Assembly: GCA_023475225.1 (NCBI GenBank)
Contig: JAMCVK010000042.1
Coordinates: 1-46,117, forward strand
DNA length: 46,117 bases
Origin: Chloroflexota bacterium
GTDB lineage: Bacteria > Chloroflexota > UBA6077 > FW602-bin22 > JAMCVK01
Direction: 5' to 3'
Shown in pieces: positions 33,895 to 42,744 of this stretch. The notes under the pieces are model-generated. The model did not search any database. It saw nothing but the letters and a program-made list of their open reading frames with translations, and was not told the origin of the DNA. The position numbers and the translations under genes were made by a program. The stretch's first letter is position 1. Each line of letters begins with the position of its first letter.

Positions 33895-34002
33895 GTTCAA
33901 GGTGGCCCTGCGGGCTTTTTTGTGATCTGGGGCACATCCCCAGGCCCCTGCCAAAGGGGCTACGCCCCCTTGGAAACCCCGTTCAAGGTGGCCCTGCGGG
34001 CT
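33895..34002 (+). repeat. 22-bp direct repeats with terminator-like hairpins
   Basis: GTTCAAGGTGGCCCTGCGGG followed by CT is found exactly at 33895-33916 and 33981-34002, 86 bases apart. Each copy contains GCCC-TGC-GGGC. In the first copy this is followed by six Ts (33916-33921), a plausible Rho-independent terminator for the membrane protein gene. Bases 33922-33980 hold further G/C-rich palindromes. No gene is evident in the gap 33847-34146. Confidence 0.75.
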
Positions 34003-34032
34003 ATTTTGTTCTATTAGGGCGATACCTCCTGA

Positions 34033-34072
34033 AACCCCCAGCAGGAGGGCTTCGCCTCTCCGCACTCCCCAT
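34033..34072 (-). repeat. Inverted copy of the 32261 repeat
   Basis: Read on the minus strand from 34072, the sequence starts ATGGGGAGTGCGGAG and continues to GCTGGGG. It matches 32261-32297 on the plus strand with only about three differences. The two copies face each other across the membrane protein gene. Confidence 0.75.
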
Positions 34073-34101
34073 CATGAAAGAGGCTTTTTTATCTCCAAAA
34101 T

Positions 34102-34130
34102 TTGACCCGATTCAGGACTTTGGCTATAAT
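34102..34130 (+). promoter_or_regulatory. Promoter of tRNA-Thr
   Basis: TTGACC (34102-34107) and a perfect TATAAT (34125-34130) are spaced by exactly 17 bases. Transcription would start about ten bases before the tRNA. Confidence 0.82.
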
Positions 34131-34146
34131 TATTATTGGTTTCTGG

Positions 34147-34218
34147 GCCGACGTAGCTCAGTGGCAGAGCAATTGTTTCGTAAACAATCGGTCGTCGGTT
34201 CGAATCCGACCGTCGGCT
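34147..34218 (+). tRNA. tRNA-Thr(CGT)
   Basis: A complete cloverleaf is visible: acceptor GCCGACG/CGTCGGC, D arm GCTC-AGTGGCA-GAGC, anticodon stem ATTGT/ACAAT with loop TTCGTAA (anticodon CGT, reading ACG), and T arm GTCGG-TTCGAAT-CCGAC. The discriminator is T followed by CCC, so CCA is not encoded and must be added by nucleotidyltransferase, unlike the tRNA-Arg in this window. Confidence 0.96.
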
Positions 34219-34236
34219 CCCAGATACGTTTTGTTC

Positions 34237-34255
34237 CGCCTTCGGATCGAAGGCG
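34237..34255 (+). terminator. Hairpin downstream of tRNA-Thr
   Basis: CGCCTTCG (34237-34244) and CGAAGGCG (34248-34255) form a perfect 8-bp stem with loop GAT, 19 bases after the tRNA. It lacks a clear T-run. The remaining bases to 34389 show nothing further that I can support. Confidence 0.4.
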
Positions 34256-34389
34256 ACTATCCTTTGCACATTCTCCCCATCATTTTGAACTACCCATGCT
34301 ACATAGACACAGCGACCAGGTGAGAGCGGCGATAAGTTGAGGAGCTGTGCTGGACCGCTAACGCCGGCGACGCGTATCCCTCTAAAGAG

Positions 34390-35373
34390 GTGATCATCGT
34401 GGCAGGTGGGGAAAGAGAATCGCTGAAACAGAAAACGAATCTCTGGGCCAGGTTCCGCATCACCCCTGTAGTCAAGGGCAGTATACAGCAGGAAATCGTC
34501 GCGCTGGTTGCCTTCACCCTTCTGCTGCTCATCGGTTGGCTGGATTACAGCAGACAGTCACCTGTAACCTTCTGGATACTCTATCTTGTCCCGATTATAG
34601 GTGTGAGTATTTATGGACGATTGCTGCTCGCCGTCTCCTTCACCGTTTTTGCTGCTATCGTCTCCCTGCTGGCTGACCTGCTCTCTACCCCTGATCCGAG
34701 CCTATACATTTATGATTATTGGGAAGCATTCATCCGTTTACTGATCTGGGGCGTCGCTGCCATCGCCATATGCCGCTTAGCTCAAAGCAACAAGGCGCTG
34801 CGTGAATACCAGGAGGCGTTAGAGCAGGAACATCAGAAGGTACATGAATTGGCGCGTACGGATGAGCTAACTGGTCTATTTAACCTTCGCTATCTAAACG
34901 AGCGCATCAATGAGGAGATCGGACGGTCATGCCGCTTTGCTCATCCCTTAGCGGTCTTGATGATCGACGTGGACAACCTCAAGGGTGTTAACGATACCTA
35001 TGGTCATGCTGAGGGTGATCGTCTCCTGAGGGAGATAGCACGGACCTTACGCGCTGCTGTGCGCAGTGTTGATGTCGTGGCCAGGGTCGGCGGCGACGAA
35101 TTCGTGATAATCCTCCCGGAGACAGGGGCGCAGGGGGCCCGGGCTGTTGCTGAGCGCATCCTCGGGCTGGTTAGGGATAGGGTGAAGTTGTTCGATACTA
35201 TTGTGCCCACCGTCAGCATCGGCCTGGCCTCCTATGAGCGGGTGATTCAGAGCGGAGAGGGCTTGATTAAAGCGGCTGATGAGGCCCTGTACCAGGCCAA
35301 GAGGGCCGGTAGAGGGCAATTTCGCGAGGTGAGTATGGTTCAAGAGGTGGGCACAGAAGGCTGTTACGGCTGA
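34390..35373 (+). CDS. Membrane-anchored diguanylate cyclase
   Basis: The 327-residue protein has an N-terminal region with about four membrane segments (IVALVAFTLLLLIGWL, YLVPIIGVSIYGRLLLAVSF and following), a short coiled linker and a C-terminal GGDEF domain. The active motif RVGGDEF is intact with GGDEF at residues 234-238, so it should make cyclic di-GMP from two GTP. An RxxD inhibitory site (RSVD) lies five residues before it, predicting product feedback. The domain ends with ALYQAKRAGRGQF, as usual. The start is GTG 34390 or GTG 34399. It converges on the metallophosphatase gene. Confidence 0.92.
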   Translation: MIIVAGGERESLKQKTNLWARFRITPVVKGSIQQEIVALVAFTLLLLIGWLDYSRQSPVTFWILYLVPIIGVSIYGRLLLAVSFTVFAAIVSLLADLLSTPDPSLYIYDYWEAFIRLLIWGVAAIAICRLAQSNKALREYQEALEQEHQKVHELARTDELTGLFNLRYLNERINEEIGRSCRFAHPLAVLMIDVDNLKGVNDTYGHAEGDRLLREIARTLRAAVRSVDVVARVGGDEFVIILPETGAQGARAVAERILGLVRDRVKLFDTIVPTVSIGLASYERVIQSGEGLIKAADEALYQAKRAGRGQFREVSMVQEVGTEGCYG

Positions 35374-35470
35374 GCAGAGGAGCTCGCCAAATTACTCCAG
35401 ACCGAGTCCTAGGTTGTGCACTATACAGTGCTCCTTCGATATTACTGGGGTTGAAGATCGCTGGGGTGAC

Positions 35471-36391
35471 CTATTCCTTGCGATATGGCTCCAGGAGTTT
35501 GACCATCTCCGGGTCATCGGGGAAGGCCTCGGCTGTCAAGGTGAGCATCTTCCCCTCGTAGTTTGTGACCTTGCCCGCCCCATCTATGTGCAGATGGAGC
35601 ACGCTCAATTGCTCCCCAAATCTACCATCCTGCACCAGGAGCGTTTCAGCGCCCTCCACCTTAGCTGGAGGCTGCGGTAAGCCCAGCATGGCCGAGCCGA
35701 CGATCACGGTGATCCCGGGAACCTCCTTGGCTATCTTCTTATCGAGCTCTGGCCCCAGGTGGGAGAGAAGAATGATGATATTGGTTTCCCGCTTCACCTC
35801 GGCCACATATTCCTTAGCCATGGCCAGGATATCCAGGCTGCTCACCCCGCGGGCCTCGGGGGCGGTGGGAGATGGCCTGGTCAGGTCGGTCAACCCGATG
35901 ATGGCCACCTTGCGTCCGCCTATCCTCATGATCTTGTAAGGTTGAGCGACCAGTTCGTTGGTACCGGTCTTAACGACGTTGGCCGAGAGGAAGGGGAAGG
36001 CGGCTTCCTTGGCCCGAGCCTGCACGACCTCGGGCCCGAGCTGGAAATCTTGATCCCCCAGTGTCATGGCATCGTACTTAAGTAGATTCATGGCCGCGAC
36101 GATGACCCTGCCCTGGGTGCGGTTAGCGATGGGTTGTCCGAGTAGGGTGTTGCCAGCATCGAGGAGCAATACGTTACCACCCTGCGCCCGTTCTTGTCTT
36201 ATCGCGGTGGCCCGCCGGGCCAGACCTCCCTTAGTGACCACTCAGCCGCACGGATCGATATATCCATTGGTATCGCTGCTGTGGATGATGGTTAGCTCGA
36301 TCGGCTGAGGTGGAGTAACACCACTACAACCGCTCAAAGTGGGGATGAGCAAGGATGGCAGGATAGCGGCGATCAGCCAGATGCTTTTCAT
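35471..36391 (-). CDS. Lipoprotein metallophosphatase (UshA-like) with in-frame TGA; candidate selenoprotein
   Basis: From ATG 36391, after TTGGAG, the frame encodes a signal peptide with lipobox LSGC, a linker, then TIIHSSDTNGYIDPCG, an in-frame TGA (36244-36242), and VVTKGGLARRATAIRQ onward. If the TGA is read, the product is 306 residues with selenocysteine 50 in a Cys-Gly-Sec motif. Homologues I recall read PCGC before GGLARRA, so TGA replaces a Cys. Later motifs are LLDAGNTLLGQ, TLGDQDFQLG and LLSHLGPELD of the calcineurin-like UshA family, with degenerate metal ligands (SDTNG, GSAMLG). There is no 5'-nucleotidase C-terminal domain. The alternative is a pseudogene, or a shorter protein from GTG 36241 that would lack the export signal. 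Confidence 0.75.
36208..36222 (-). other. SECIS-like stem-loop after the in-frame TGA
   Basis: On the minus strand, 19 bases after the TGA, TGGCCC-GGC-GGGCCA forms a perfect 6-bp stem with a 3-base loop starting GG. A further GG/CC pair is possible across a small bulge. Bacterial SECIS elements sit just downstream of the UGA inside the coding region, with the apical loop about 16-37 bases away and a G in its first two positions. This hairpin meets both. Confidence 0.5.
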
Positions 36392-36492
36392 AGCGAACTC
36401 CAAAGCTGATAAATTTCTTGGTAGCCTCTGAAAGAGACGAACCTTCCCGGGGGCTATGCAGGGATTTCCCTGTTGGGCTGTCCTCAGTCAGC

Positions 36493-36520
36493 AGTATATC
36501 ACCTCGCCCAGAGCTGTCAA
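36493..36520 (-). promoter_or_regulatory. Promoter of the metallophosphatase gene
   Basis: On the minus strand, a perfect TTGACA (36520-36515) and TATACT (36498-36493) are 16 bases apart. The predicted leader is about 95 bases and contains a CAGGGA/TCCCTG inverted repeat. A near-consensus promoter argues against the gene being a decayed remnant. Confidence 0.75.
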
Positions 36521-36585
36521 GGTTGCAGGGGAGAAGGGCTGAGTGTGAGCTATGGCACCTTTACGCTCGGGGTAGGAATCCCCTG

Positions 36586-39477
36586 TCAGGCGGTTTTGGT
36601 GATCAGTTCCCGCTCTGGCAGAAGGCGACGGAGGAACTGCCCGGTGTACGAATGGGGCATCGCGGCGACCTCTTCCGGCGTCCCCTCCGCAATGACCCAG
36701 CCGCCAGCCTCACCGCCCTCCGGTCCCAGGTCGATGATCCAATCGGCGGTCTTAATCACATCGAGGTTATGCTCGATGACAAGCACACTATTACCGGCAT
36801 CGACGAGACGCTCTAAGACTTGAAGGAGCTTCTCTACGTCGGCGAAATGAAGGCCGGTCGTCGGCTCATCCAAGATATACAAGGTGCGGCCTGTGGCACG
36901 CCGGGAGAGTTCTGTAGACAATTTCACACGCTGCGCCTCGCCACCGGAGAGGGTGGTGGCTGGCTGACCCAGTCTGATGTAACCTAGTCCCACATTGCTC
37001 AGGGTGGCCAGCTTGTTCTGGATGACAGGGATGTGCTCAAAAGACTTCAAGGCCTCATCCACCGTCATCTCTAACACATCAGCGATCGATTTGCCCTTAT
37101 AGCGAATCTCCAAGGCCTCTCGGTTGTAACGCTTACCCTTACAAACCTCACAGGGCACATAGACATCGGGCAGGAACTGCATCTCTATTTGGATGATTCC
37201 CTCTCCCTGGCAGGCCTCGCAGCGGCCCCCTTTTACGTTGAAGGAGAACCGCCCCGGTTGATAACCGCGCATCCTCGCCTCTGGCACAGCGGCAAAGAGT
37301 TCGCGGATGGGCGTAAATACCCCCGTATAGGTGGCTGGATTCGAGCGTGGCGTGCGTCCGATGGGGGATTGATCGATGTTGACCACCTTATCCAGGTTCT
37401 CCAGTCCAATAACACCATCGTGATCGCCAGGCTTATCCCTGGCACGATAGAGTATTTGAGCCAGGCGTTTGTACAGGATATCATCGACGAGGGTACTTTT
37501 GCCGGAACCGGAGACGCCAGTGACACAGACGAACTTGCCCAAGGGGATATGGACGTCAACGTTCTTCAGGTTATGTTCTCTTGCCCCCTTGATGATCAGT
37601 TTTTTGCCGTTGCCGCTGCGACGTCGTGGAGGCACGGCTATCTTCCGTTCGCCACGCAGATATTGACCGGTGATGGAACGTGGGCAGTTCATTATGTCCT
37701 GGAGTGTACCAGCGGCTACGACCTCGCCACCGTGTTCGCCGGCGCCGGGTCCAATATCGATGATGTAGTCAGACGAGCGGATCGTTTCCTCATCGTGTTC
37801 GATCACCAGTACTGTATTCCCAATATCGCGCAGGCGCTTCAATGTATTGATGAGGCGTCGGTTATCGCGTTGGTGAAGCCCGATGCTGGGCTCATCCAGG
37901 ATGTAGAGTACGCCCATCAAACTGCTGCCGATCTGTGTGGCTAAACGAATACGCTGGGCCTCTCCACCGGAAAGCGTCCCAGCCGCCCGGTCGATGGTGA
38001 GGTACTCCAGCCCGACGTCCAGTAGGAAGCCGAGGCGAGCGCGAATCTCCTTGATGACCTGCTTGGCGATGAGGCGCTCTCGTTCACTCAGTTGGGGCTC
38101 GAGGGTCTCAAACCAGCGCATCGCCTCGGTCACCGATAGGCGCGTGACGTCCACAATCGATTTGCCGGCGATGGTCACAGCGAGGCTCTCGGGCTTCAAG
38201 CGGGCGCCATTGCAGGCTGGACAGGGGCGCCCAGACATATAGCGCTCGATCTCGCTGCGGATATAGTCGGAATCCGTCTCCCGATAACGGCGTTCAAGGT
38301 TGGGGATGACCCCTTCAAAGGTCGTCTCGTACTCGTGCATCCGGCCATACCTGTTCTCGTGTCTGAGTCTGATAGTTGTTCCTCTGGAGCCATACAGTAA
38401 AATGTTCAGCTGCTCCTGGCTGAGGTTCTTCGCCGGAACGTGCATCGAGAAGCCGTAATGTCGGGCAACTGCCCCCAGCATGTGGGCGAAGTAAGTGTTG
38501 TTGGCGCTAGCTCTGCTCCAGGGTTGAATAGCTCCCTCCGCTAGCGTCAGTTCCTTGTTAGGAATGACCAGTTCGGGATCGATCTCCATAGTTATGCCCA
38601 GGCCGGTGCAGGTCCGACAAGCACCGTGTGGGCTATTGAAGGAGAAGGTGCGTGGGGCGATCTCGCCCAGGCTAATCCCGCAATGGACACAGGCGAAATG
38701 CTCCGAGAAGAGCAGTTCTGGCCCATCGATGATGGAGATAAGTACGACGCCGCCTCCCAGTTTAAGGGCTGTCTCCACTGAATCGGCCAGGCGGCCGGTA
38801 TCAGGATTGACCCCTCGCCCGTTCTCATCCTCGGCGGTCTTCCTGATAACGAGACGGTCCACAACCACATCGATGGTATGTTTCTTATTCTTATCCATCT
38901 CGATCTCCTCACTGATGTCGTAGATGCGGCCATCTATTCGCACGCGCACGTAGCCGCTCTTGCGGACATCCTCGAGGACCTGCTGGTGTTCACCTTTGCG
39001 GTCACGGACAAGGGGGGCCATGATCATAATGCGGCTGCCCTCTGACAGTCCAAGGATGGTATCAACGATCTGTTGCACCGTCTGTTGGCTGATCTCACGC
39101 CCGCACTTGGGGCAGTGGGGATGTCCGACACGGGCAAATAACAGGCGTAGATAATCATAGGTCTCGGTCACCGTGCCCACCGTTGAGCGAGGGTTATGAC
39201 TGACACCCTTTTGGTCGATGGAGATGGCCGGAGATAGCCCCTCGATATAGTCAACGTCGGGCTTCTCCATCTGTCCCAAGAACTGGCGGGCGTAGGCTGA
39301 TAACGATTCCACATAGCGTCGCTGTCCCTCAGCGTAGATGGTGTCAAAGGCCAGGCTTGATTTCCCCGAGCCGGAGAGCCCTGTGATGACGACGAATTTA
39401 TCGCGAGGGATAACGACGTCGATATTCTTCAGATTATGCTCTCGTGCCCCGTGAACGATGATCTTATCTTGAGGCAT
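36586..39477 (-). CDS. uvrA: Excinuclease ABC subunit A
   Basis: UvrA finds bulky DNA lesions and loads UvrB in nucleotide excision repair. The 963-residue protein has two ABC ATPase modules with Walker [10 protein letters not shown] and GVSGSGKST, signatures [11 protein letters not shown] and [11 protein letters not shown], and Walker [11 protein letters not shown] and [10 protein letters not shown]. Zinc-binding Cys pairs are seen in CVHCG/CRTCTG and CEACQG/CEVCKG. Length is normal. It starts 6 bases after the uvrB stop, so the two are co-transcribed; uvrC is not in the window. Confidence 0.97.
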   Translation of the reverse strand: MPQDKIIVHGAREHNLKNIDVVIPRDKFVVITGLSGSGKSSLAFDTIYAEGQRRYVESLSAYARQFLGQMEKPDVDYIEGLSPAISIDQKGVSHNPRSTVGTVTETYDYLRLLFARVGHPHCPKCGREISQQTVQQIVDTILGLSEGSRIMIMAPLVRDRKGEHQQVLEDVRKSGYVRVRIDGRIYDISEEIEMDKNKKHTIDVVVDRLVIRKTAEDENGRGVNPDTGRLADSVETALKLGGGVVLISIIDGPELLFSEHFACVHCGISLGEIAPRTFSFNSPHGACRTCTGLGITMEIDPELVIPNKELTLAEGAIQPWSRASANNTYFAHMLGAVARHYGFSMHVPAKNLSQEQLNILLYGSRGTTIRLRHENRYGRMHEYETTFEGVIPNLERRYRETDSDYIRSEIERYMSGRPCPACNGARLKPESLAVTIAGKSIVDVTRLSVTEAMRWFETLEPQLSERERLIAKQVIKEIRARLGFLLDVGLEYLTIDRAAGTLSGGEAQRIRLATQIGSSLMGVLYILDEPSIGLHQRDNRRLINTLKRLRDIGNTVLVIEHDEETIRSSDYIIDIGPGAGEHGGEVVAAGTLQDIMNCPRSITGQYLRGERKIAVPPRRRSGNGKKLIIKGAREHNLKNVDVHIPLGKFVCVTGVSGSGKSTLVDDILYKRLAQILYRARDKPGDHDGVIGLENLDKVVNIDQSPIGRTPRSNPATYTGVFTPIRELFAAVPEARMRGYQPGRFSFNVKGGRCEACQGEGIIQIEMQFLPDVYVPCEVCKGKRYNREALEIRYKGKSIADVLEMTVDEALKSFEHIPVIQNKLATLSNVGLGYIRLGQPATTLSGGEAQRVKLSTELSRRATGRTLYILDEPTTGLHFADVEKLLQVLERLVDAGNSVLVIEHNLDVIKTADWIIDLGPEGGEAGGWVIAEGTPEEVAAMPHSYTGQFLRRLLPERELITKTA

Positions 39478-39483
39478 AGTCCC

Positions 39484-41454
39484 CTATACCAGACTCTTTC
39501 GTAGCTCGATGATTTGATCCCGTAAGAGTGCTGCCCGCTCAAATTCGAGGTCTCTGGCGGCACTCTTCATTTGCGCTTCGAGGTCTTTGATCAAGCGTGC
39601 CAGCTCGTCTCGTGGGATCTCTCCGCCGGTGGCATACGTGGCGCGGCTCTCGGCCACGGCCTTGACGCGGTCGGTGATGTCCCTGATTGCCTTCCTGATG
39701 CCGACTGGTGTGATGCCGTGTCGCTCGTTGTACTCCATCTGGACCTTGCGGCGGCGGTAGGTTTCCTCGATCGCTCGCCGCATGGAATCGGTCACTACAT
39801 CAGCGTACATAATTACATGTCCATCAATGTGGCGGGCCGCTCGTCCAATGGTTTGGATCAGGGCACTCTCCGAACGCAGGTAACCCTCCTTATCAGCGTC
39901 GAGGATGGCTATCAGAGAGACCTCTGGGAGGTCCAACCCTTCGCGCAGCAGGTTGATGCCAACGACGACATCATAGACGCCTAACCGCAGGTCGCGCAGG
40001 ATCTCCACCCGTTCCAGGGTCTCGATCTCAGAGTGGAGATAGTGTACCTTTATGCCCATCTCCCGCAGATACTCGGCCAGGGCCTCGGCCATCCGTTTGG
40101 TCAGCGTTGTGATCAGGGCCCTCTCGCCTCGATTCACCCGCTTGTTGATTTCGCTGAGAAGGTCGTCGATCTGTCCCTGGGTTGGCTTGACCTCGATGCT
40201 GGGGTCAATCACGCCGGTGGGACGAATCAGCTGCTCGACCACTTGCTGGCTGTGTTCCAGTTCATAAGGTCCTGGCGTAGCCGATACATAGATCACCTGG
40301 TTGATATGCCGCTCAAACTCAGGGAAGGTCAGGGGGCGGTTATCCAAAGCGGAGGGCAAGCGAAAGCCATACTCAACGAGAACCTCTTTTCGCGAGCGGT
40401 CGCCGTGATACATCCCTCGCACCTGGGGGAGCGACATGTGTGATTCATCGATGAACATAAGGAAGTCATCGGGGAAATAATCCAGTAACGTCCATGGACG
40501 GCTGCCTGGGGGGCGTCGAGCAAGGTGACGGGAGTAGTTCTCAATACCAGCGCAGATGCCCGTTTCCCGTAGCATCTCCAGGTCGAACTCAGTCCGTTGC
40601 TTGAGACGAGCTGCTTCCAGGAGCTTACCCTGGCTTTCCAGCCATTGTACCCGTTCGGCGAGCTCCTGCTCAATATCGGTCATGGCGGCCAGCAGCTTCT
40701 CTCGCGGGGTTACGAAGTGCTTGGCCGGATAGATGACCACCTGTGTTCGCTCGGCCAAAATCTCGCCAGTGAGTGGGTCGATCTCCACGATGCGCTCGAT
40801 CTCATCCCCCCAAAACTCGACACGAACGGCCAGCTCCTCGTAGGCTGGGCGGATCTCCAGGGTATCGCCGCGCACGCGGAACTTGCCCCGGGTGAAGTTG
40901 ATATCATTGCGCTCATAATGGATATCGGTGAGGAAGCGCAGGATTTTGTCCCGATTGCGCCTCTCGCCTTTGGTCAGGGTTATGGTGGTCAAGTTATACT
41001 CTTCTGGTGGTCCGAGGCTGTAGATGCAGGAGACGGAGGCAACGATAACCACATCGCGGCGGGTGAAGAGGGCCCGTGTTGCGGCGTGTCGTAGGCGATC
41101 AATCTCGTCATTCATTGACGAGTCCTTCTCAATATAGGTATCGGTGCGTGGGATGTAGGCCTCTGGTTGATAGTAGTCATAGTAGGAGACAAAGTATTCG
41201 GCGGCATTTTCGGGCAGAAATTCCTTAAACTCGGTGTAGAGTTGGGCGGCCAAAGTCTTATTGTGGGCCAGGACCAGGGTCGGGCGTTGCACTTGGGCAA
41301 TGACATTGGCCATAGTGAAGGTTTTGCCTGAGCCTGTCACCCCCAGGAGAGTTTGGTCCTTGTAGCCACGTCTTAGTCCGTCCACCAGATTGGCGATGGC
41401 TTCCGGTTGATCACCGGTGGGCTTAAAATCAGAAACGATTTTGAGCTCTGGCAC
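39484..41454 (-). CDS. uvrB: Excinuclease ABC subunit B
   Basis: UvrB is the helicase-like lesion verifier that UvrA loads and that recruits UvrC. The 656-residue protein has Walker [14 protein letters not shown], the beta-hairpin region [20 protein letters not shown], the DEAD-like FIDESHMS box, helicase motifs [14 protein letters not shown] and QTIGRAARH, and a C-terminal UVR coiled motif ([18 protein letters not shown]). Length is typical. It is the first gene of a uvrB-uvrA operon. Confidence 0.97.
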   Translation of the reverse strand: MPELKIVSDFKPTGDQPEAIANLVDGLRRGYKDQTLLGVTGSGKTFTMANVIAQVQRPTLVLAHNKTLAAQLYTEFKEFLPENAAEYFVSYYDYYQPEAYIPRTDTYIEKDSSMNDEIDRLRHAATRALFTRRDVVIVASVSCIYSLGPPEEYNLTTITLTKGERRNRDKILRFLTDIHYERNDINFTRGKFRVRGDTLEIRPAYEELAVRVEFWGDEIERIVEIDPLTGEILAERTQVVIYPAKHFVTPREKLLAAMTDIEQELAERVQWLESQGKLLEAARLKQRTEFDLEMLRETGICAGIENYSRHLARRPPGSRPWTLLDYFPDDFLMFIDESHMSLPQVRGMYHGDRSRKEVLVEYGFRLPSALDNRPLTFPEFERHINQVIYVSATPGPYELEHSQQVVEQLIRPTGVIDPSIEVKPTQGQIDDLLSEINKRVNRGERALITTLTKRMAEALAEYLREMGIKVHYLHSEIETLERVEILRDLRLGVYDVVVGINLLREGLDLPEVSLIAILDADKEGYLRSESALIQTIGRAARHIDGHVIMYADVVTDSMRRAIEETYRRRKVQMEYNERHGITPVGIRKAIRDITDRVKAVAESRATYATGGEIPRDELARLIKDLEAQMKSAARDLEFERAALLRDQIIELRKSLV

Positions 41455-41505
41455 AGTTGCCCCCAGCGCTTTTTGCGATTAAAATGGCTAATTGGGCTTC
41501 TTTTT

Positions 41506-41511
41506 ATTATA
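41506..41511 (-). promoter_or_regulatory. -10 element of the uvrBA promoter
   Basis: On the minus strand a perfect TATAAT occupies 41511-41506. A TACACA 17 bases upstream (41534-41529) matches four of six -35 positions. It lies in the divergent gap between uvrB and the aldolase gene. Confidence 0.55.
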
Positions 41512-41558
41512 CCCCAATAACCCATTTTTGTGTAGTATCAGGGGGTGCGAAAAACGAG

Positions 41559-42584
41559 ATGATCGACCTGCGGAGTGATACAGTTACCCTACCCACAGCG
41601 GCCATGCGTGAGGCGATGTATCGGGCCGAACTGGGGGATGATGTCTTTGGTGAGGATCCTACCGTTAATCGCTTAGAGGAGATGGCCGCTGCTATGATGG
41701 GCAAGGAGCGAGCCCTCCTGGTGACCAGTGGGACGATGGGCAATCTGGTGGGAGTGCTCTCACATTGCCAACGTGGCGATGAGATCATCGTCGGCGACCA
41801 ATCCCATGTCCTTCATTATGAGGTAGGGGGCTGCGCGGCCCTAGGTGGACTTTTGTTGCGTGCTCTACCCAATGTCAACGGTGGACTCGATGCGGCGATG
41901 GTGGAAGCGGCCATCCGTGGACTGGACATCCACGCTCCCCGTACAGCTCTGCTCTGTCTGGAGAATACGCATAATCGTTGTGGGGGAGCTGTCCTCACTG
42001 TAGGACAAACGCGAGAGCTCTGCGGCGTGGCCAAGCGGCACGGCCTAATGGTCCATTTGGATGGCGCCCGCATCTTCAATGCGGCAGTCTACCTGGGTGT
42101 ACCGACCGAGAATCTTGTGGCTGAGGTAGATTCAGTTACCTTCTGTCTCTCTAAGGGGCTGGCCGCTCCTGTGGGCTCCCTCCTCTGTGGAACCGAGGAG
42201 TACATCCAACGCGCTCGCAAATACCGCAAGATGGTCGGTGGAGGTATGCGTCAGGCTGGGATTATCGCTGCGGCCGGCATCGTGGCCCTGGAACAGATGA
42301 TCGACCGTCTGGCTGAGGATCATCAAAATGCCCGACTGTTGGCCGAGGGCTTGGCCGAGATAGAAGGGATTTCGCTCGATCCGACCACCGTCCAAACGAA
42401 CATCATCGCCTTCCACATAACCGAGAGGATTACGGTAGCCGACCTTCTGACCCGCCTGGCTGCTGAGGGGGTGAGGGGTGTGCCCTTTGGTCCCCAAAGG
42501 GTCAGATTTGTCACCCATTATGGAATCACTGTAAAGCACGTTCAACAGGCCATCATGGCTGTGCGGCGGGTCTTAAAGGCGTGA
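41559..42584 (+). CDS. ltaE: Low-specificity L-threonine aldolase
   Basis: This PLP enzyme cleaves threonine or allo-threonine to glycine and acetaldehyde. The 341-residue product begins MIDLRSDTVTLPT, the family's hallmark N-terminus, and contains GDDVFGEDPTVNRLE, LVTSGTMGNLVG and HLDGARIFNAA. The Schiff-base lysine is Lys199 in FCLSKGLAAPVGS. An upstream in-frame start at 41457 adds 34 unrelated residues and would overlap promoter signals, so ATG 41559, with AGGGGGTG some ten bases upstream, is preferred. Confidence 0.93.
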   Translation: MIDLRSDTVTLPTAAMREAMYRAELGDDVFGEDPTVNRLEEMAAAMMGKERALLVTSGTMGNLVGVLSHCQRGDEIIVGDQSHVLHYEVGGCAALGGLLLRALPNVNGGLDAAMVEAAIRGLDIHAPRTALLCLENTHNRCGGAVLTVGQTRELCGVAKRHGLMVHLDGARIFNAAVYLGVPTENLVAEVDSVTFCLSKGLAAPVGSLLCGTEEYIQRARKYRKMVGGGMRQAGIIAAAGIVALEQMIDRLAEDHQNARLLAEGLAEIEGISLDPTTVQTNIIAFHITERITVADLLTRLAAEGVRGVPFGPQRVRFVTHYGITVKHVQQAIMAVRRVLKA

Positions 42585-42744
42585 CGCATCACCGCTTGGG
42601 CAGCAGAGCCCAGTGGACCTATACAGCCCCTTATTTATAGCTGACGTGGAAGCCAGGCTCTTTGATACTACTTTGTGGACTGGGCAACTGCGTCTGCTGT
42701 TCGGCCGTGTGGGTCACGCTCACAGGGGTAGATGAGACCTGGGT

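Noticed and set aside
28415-34072. CRISPR array from repeated G/C-rich elements
   Set aside because: The repeats are few, in mixed orientation and without regularly sized spacers; no cas genes are present.
37189-37944. Plus-strand open frame of 251 codons inside uvrA
   Set aside because: It is antisense to a strongly supported uvrA and has no recognisable motif; it reflects codon bias of uvrA.
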